Both the position numbers and the translations under genes were made by a program. A stretch of 9,089 bases of DNA from Gammaproteobacteria bacterium (GTDB lineage: Bacteria > Pseudomonadota > Gammaproteobacteria > Chromatiales > Chromatiaceae): positions 1 to 9,089 of the forward strand of contig JAUVEG010000034.1 in assembly GCA_030594925.1 (NCBI GenBank), given 5' to 3'. This document shows positions 6,290-9,089 of the stretch, piece after piece; position 1 is the first letter of the stretch; each line of letters opens with the position of its first letter. Below the pieces are notes generated by a model, which worked only from the letters and a program-made list of their open reading frames with translations, made no database searches and was not told the DNA's origin.

Positions 6290-8563
6290 TTATTTAGTGA
6301 GCGCCATAAACAACTGCGGGAGTTTCTCGGGCAGGCTTTGCAGGTTATCGATGACCGTATACTGCTTTCCAAAGATATCCTGCACGTATTCATCCGCCTG
6401 GGGATCGAGATTGATGCAATAGGTATAGATGCCTTCCTGATCGAGCTCTTTTACCGCCATCGCACTATCCTCGATCAATGAGTGTTCATCATCCACATCC
6501 ACATCAGAGGGCTCTCCATCCGTCAGGACCAGGAGCAGTTTCTTATCCGCTTGCTGATGCCCGAGGTAGTGGCCTGCGTGACGGATAGCCGCTCCCATAC
6601 GGGTTGAGTAGCCGGCTTCCATTGCTGATAGACGTGACTTGACTTCATCATCCCATTTTTCACTAAACCCCTTGATGTGCTGATAGCGAACTTCGTGACG
6701 GGTATTGGATGAGAAACCGGCAATGGCAAAGGGATCGCCCAGTCCATCGATGGCTATTCCTAATAATGCAACAGCTTCCTGGCTAAGTTCCAACAGGGTT
6801 TGGCTGCAACCCTCAGGTGTTTCATTCAGCGAGGCAGAGAGATCCACCAACAGGGTCACTGCGATATCACGTCCATCATGCTTGTGGCTCATGTTGATGC
6901 GTGGATCCGGCGTCACTCCACTCTTGTAGTCGATCAGCGAACGAATGGCGACATCCAGATCCAGTTCGCTGCCCTCCTCCTGATAGCGCACACGCACAAA
7001 ATTCTGTGGTTTGAGAAGTTCCAGCATCTGCTTGATGCGTTTCGCCAGTGCTGCATGCTTGCTCAACAGCGCATCGATTTTTTCCGGAGAGGTAGAGGGG
7101 TGCAGGTTTTCATACAGGCTCACCCAGTCGGGACGATAGTTTTTCGCCTTGTAATCCCACTCGGGATAGTGCCGCGGCGGCAGCTTGTCCACTTCCTGAT
7201 CAATGTTTTTTTGCTTCTCCTGCTCGAACAACTCCTCGTCATCACTCTCTTCGATGTAGATCCACAGGTGACGGTTGTCATCGCGATAACTGACTTCGGT
7301 ATCCTTGAAATAGATTTTATGGTGTTGATCGCTCTGCCGACGGGTGCGCGCAATAAAGGAGACCGAGATGGATGCCATCTCTTTGAGGCTGGATTCACCC
7401 TGCTGCATGATTTCATGGAAACGCCCGGCGAATTCAATAATATCCTCGTTTTTGTAGTCGTGCTGCGGATTCATACAGGCATAGGAGAGCATCGCGAGGC
7501 GATGGCGAATACAAGATTCTTCCTCTGATTTGCAAGCATCCTCTTCAGGCTGTGGGTGCAAAGCCATGAAGAGCTTGTAGAGACCGGGATACTGGCGCAT
7601 CGCCAGAGTATCGACACGGCAATCTTCCAGACATTCGATGCCGATGCGTTGAAACGGGCTGTAGTTATCGACGACGATTTTCCCACTCCAGCGCCGATGC
7701 GCCGACATGTGCGCCAGGGTTGCGCGATAACGATTCAGACCGGAGACGCCGGTTTTGCTGTCATCCAGCACATCCGGGATGCGGATGCCCAGCGCGTCAT
7801 AATAGGGTTGCGGCTTGCGCAGTTCATCAAAGCCCGAGGAGTAGGGAACCAGCTGTTCTTTCTCATTCCACAGCGATTTCATGTACATATCAAGGCGGCG
7901 CTGGTTGTCTGCAAACAGGGTTCCATGGCGTTCACGCTGCAGGATCGCCTTGCTGTCGGCTGACTGCAGTGTGAAGTAGTCCTTTTGCCGTTCAGGGTGG
8001 CTGGTGTAGTAGTGCACGCCATACTCGACCCAGTTCTTGATGCCGTCGAGGGAGAGCTGGCTCAGCAGATAGGGGGATTTCTCCAGAAAATCCGTTAGAC
8101 CGGGGCTGGGAATGGTGGTGTGATGTCCATGAATGGAACCCGTGGTCGCCTTCATGAAGTCGAAAATAATCTCGATATAGTGGTCAAACTGCTCCTGGCT
8201 TCGCAGCCGTCTGGCGGCCGAGGGAAGCGCCTGCAAAAATGGCAGGATGGCGATGCCATTGGGTGTGCGGCTCATCTTCCACACGCATTGGGCGATCTGT
8301 TCGGCCGCCTGTTCACCCACGATACGGCAAATCTGCGGTGTCTCTTCAAGGTAGACCAGCACCGGCTCGAAGCCACGGCCAATCATGCACACCAGCGATG
8401 CACCCTCCAGGTAGTCCGCCACTCCTTTACTTGAGAGCGTTTTAGCCGCCTCATCCATGCAGTCATCGAATACATCTTCAAGTTGCGGAAAACTGCATTG
8501 GAGCGCCGAACGATAGGCTGGATAACGCGTTTCAGCTGCTGTTTCGGGTTCGTTTGTACTCAT
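6290..8563 (-). CDS. cbbO: CbbO, von Willebrand A domain Rubisco activase subunit
   Basis: CbbO works with the AAA+ ring CbbQ: it recruits Rubisco so that the ring can release inhibitory sugar phosphates. The 757 residues fit full-length CbbO and are longer than most NorD. The N-terminal part has the CbbO-like stretch ending GRGFEPVLVYLEE, the middle is helical with an acidic patch (EESDDEELFEQEKQ), and the last ~190 residues are a VWA domain. Its metal site (MIDAS) is intact: DLSAS with Asp574, Ser576 and Ser578, a later Thr in STRMG, and Asp682 in LTDGEPSD. The ATG is preferred. An in-frame TTG at 8593 with GGGG upstream would add ten residues, but both lie inside a repeat arm, so that signal may be incidental. 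It follows cbbQ on the same strand with a gap over 200 bp. NorD is the main alternative; the CbbQ-like neighbour and length favour CbbO. Confidence 0.85.
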   Translation of the reverse strand: MSTNEPETAAETRYPAYRSALQCSFPQLEDVFDDCMDEAAKTLSSKGVADYLEGASLVCMIGRGFEPVLVYLEETPQICRIVGEQAAEQIAQCVWKMSRTPNGIAILPFLQALPSAARRLRSQEQFDHYIEIIFDFMKATTGSIHGHHTTIPSPGLTDFLEKSPYLLSQLSLDGIKNWVEYGVHYYTSHPERQKDYFTLQSADSKAILQRERHGTLFADNQRRLDMYMKSLWNEKEQLVPYSSGFDELRKPQPYYDALGIRIPDVLDDSKTGVSGLNRYRATLAHMSAHRRWSGKIVVDNYSPFQRIGIECLEDCRVDTLAMRQYPGLYKLFMALHPQPEEDACKSEEESCIRHRLAMLSYACMNPQHDYKNEDIIEFAGRFHEIMQQGESSLKEMASISVSFIARTRRQSDQHHKIYFKDTEVSYRDDNRHLWIYIEESDDEELFEQEKQKNIDQEVDKLPPRHYPEWDYKAKNYRPDWVSLYENLHPSTSPEKIDALLSKHAALAKRIKQMLELLKPQNFVRVRYQEEGSELDLDVAIRSLIDYKSGVTPDPRINMSHKHDGRDIAVTLLVDLSASLNETPEGCSQTLLELSQEAVALLGIAIDGLGDPFAIAGFSSNTRHEVRYQHIKGFSEKWDDEVKSRLSAMEAGYSTRMGAAIRHAGHYLGHQQADKKLLLVLTDGEPSDVDVDDEHSLIEDSAMAVKELDQEGIYTYCINLDPQADEYVQDIFGKQYTVIDNLQSLPEKLPQLFMALTK

Positions 8564-8584
8564 ATTGATAGACCGTTCAGTGTG

Positions 8585-8600
8585 ACTTTTCAATAACCCC
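8585..8600. repeat. Third copy of the 68-bp element's arm, at the 5' edge of cbbO
   Basis: ACTTTTCAATAACCCC matches ACTTCTCAATAATCCC at 6186-6201 at 14 of 16 positions and in the same orientation. No inverted partner was seen nearby. It therefore flanks cbbO on the side opposite the 68-bp element and overlaps the alternative TTG start. Confidence 0.45.
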
Positions 8601-8625
8601 TTACAGGAAGCAGGGTTGGGAGTCT

Positions 8626-8700
8626 GCTTTTCAGGGCTGTATGAAACAGGGATGTTTTATCAGAGCGTACATGGATGTATTCACAGCGGCGCTGAAAGGC
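8626..8700. repeat. Palindromic intergenic element between cbbQ and cbbO
   Basis: GCTTTTCAGGGCTGT (8626-8640) and ACAGCGGCGCTGAAAGGC (about 8683-8700) are imperfect inverted repeats. Between them GGATGT occurs twice 23 bp apart (8650, 8673), each followed by a similar TTnnnCAG-GCG stretch. This resembles dispersed intergenic repeats of gammaproteobacteria, from memory and not searched. It accounts for much of the unusually wide gap. A 66-codon reading frame on the + strand (8616-8816) crosses it but looks spurious. Confidence 0.45.
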
Positions 8701-8785
8701 TGATCCCGAACCTGCAGAGACTCGAACAATGCACGGTCTTTTTTAGAAGTTACCGTTCAGTTGCTGGAGCGATTTACAACCTGAA

Positions 8786-9089
8786 TTACTCGGCAAATAC
8801 TGCATCGATCGCATGATCCAGCGTACTGCGAATATCTGCATCATCGGTGATGGGGCGAACCATTGCCATACGGCAGGCATCAGTCATTGAAATGCCACTG
8901 TCGATCAAATTGGCGGCGTAGACCATCAGGCGGGTTGAAATCCCTTCGTCCAGCCCATGACCTTTCAAATGACGTGCGGCTTGCCCGACAGTCACCAGCT
9001 TTTTGGCAATCTCTTCACCGATGCCTGTCTCTTTGATAATAATAGCGGCCTCCAGATCAGCAGGAGCATAATCAAAATCCATGCCCACA
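8786..9089 (-). CDS. cbbQ: CbbQ, MoxR-family AAA+ Rubisco activase ATPase, C-terminal part
   Basis: Only the last ~100 residues are in the window; the gene enters from the right edge and the Walker A, Walker B and sensor motifs lie outside. What is visible matches the C-terminal lid and helical part of CbbQ/NirQ/NorQ ATPases: FDYAPADLEAAII, then KETGI, GLDEGISTRLMVYAANLI, and ACRMAMVRPITDDAD near the end. The apparent GTG start at 9088 is internal. In the cell CbbQ forms a hexamer that hydrolyses ATP and, with CbbO, reactivates Rubisco. It lies directly upstream of cbbO on the same strand, the usual order. NorQ is the alternative from this fragment alone; pairing with a full-length CbbO decides for CbbQ. 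Confidence 0.83.
   Translation of the reverse strand, partial: VGMDFDYAPADLEAAIIIKETGIGEEIAKKLVTVGQAARHLKGHGLDEGISTRLMVYAANLIDSGISMTDACRMAMVRPITDDADIRSTLDHAIDAVFAE

Noticed and set aside
6800..7528. 242-codon reading frame on the + strand
   Set aside because: It lies entirely opposite cbbO, whose VWA motifs and length are clear, and its translation has no recognisable features.
8752..8761. ACCGTTCAGT repeated at 8572 and 8752
   Set aside because: Two 10-bp matches with no shared flanks; treated as chance.
8616..8816. 66-codon reading frame on the + strand between cbbQ and cbbO
   Set aside because: It crosses a palindromic repeat, overlaps the cbbQ end and lacks a ribosome-binding site and any known motif.
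6290..9089. NorQ/NorD nitric oxide reductase activation pair
   Set aside because: The families are related, but the adaptor is as long as CbbO and has its N-terminal pattern; no nor gene is visible. Phylogeny would settle it.
1..9089. CRISPR array, tRNA, rRNA, transposase or riboswitch
   Set aside because: No regularly spaced repeats, no tRNA or rRNA signatures, no transposase-like reading frame and no riboswitch core were seen.

Overview
The window looks like chromosome of a chemolithoautotrophic, probably sulfur-oxidising gammaproteobacterium (Chromatiales or sulfur-symbiont type). This is an inference from content: a Tat-exported HiPIP, a CbbQ/CbbO Rubisco-activase pair, many c-type cytochromes, a 'GTAGGAGCGG' REP-type palindrome and FNR-like boxes. 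No species can be named from the sequence alone.

Region 1 (1-3927, + strand) reads as one operon for periplasmic and inner-membrane electron transfer. It starts with the 3' part of a large gene for a protein with nine CxxCH haem-c motifs fused to a cytochrome b-type membrane domain, a layout resembling Geobacter CbcL. Then come an exported FKBP-type prolyl isomerase, a NapC/NirT/CymA-type membrane-anchored tetrahaem quinol dehydrogenase, and an exported protein made almost wholly of 33-residue ankyrin repeats. Gaps are 23-53 bp. The set suggests two quinone-linked haem modules plus folding or scaffolding helpers. The operon begins upstream of the window, where the terminal reductase, oxidase or outer-membrane partner may lie.

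Region 2 (3928-5635): a REP-like palindrome separates this operon from a convergent gene for an exported dihaem cytochrome c. Divergent from that gene is a YugP-type membrane zinc metallopeptidase, which ends at a strong bidirectional terminator.

Region 3 (5636-6289): a HiPIP gene on the minus strand, preceded by a perfect TATAAT -10 box, an FNR-like box centred near -40.5 and a second FNR-like box 37 bp further upstream. This fits oxygen-responsive control. A 68-bp element bounded by inverted repeats lies between this promoter and the end of cbbO.

Region 4 (6290-9089, minus strand): cbbO (von Willebrand A domain with MIDAS motif) and, upstream of it, the C-terminal third of cbbQ (MoxR-type AAA+). 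Their products act together to remodel inhibited Rubisco; no Rubisco gene is in the window. The unusually wide cbbQ-cbbO gap contains a palindromic repeat, and a third copy of the arm of the 68-bp element lies at the 5' edge of cbbO.

No tRNA, rRNA, CRISPR array, transposase or phage gene was seen.
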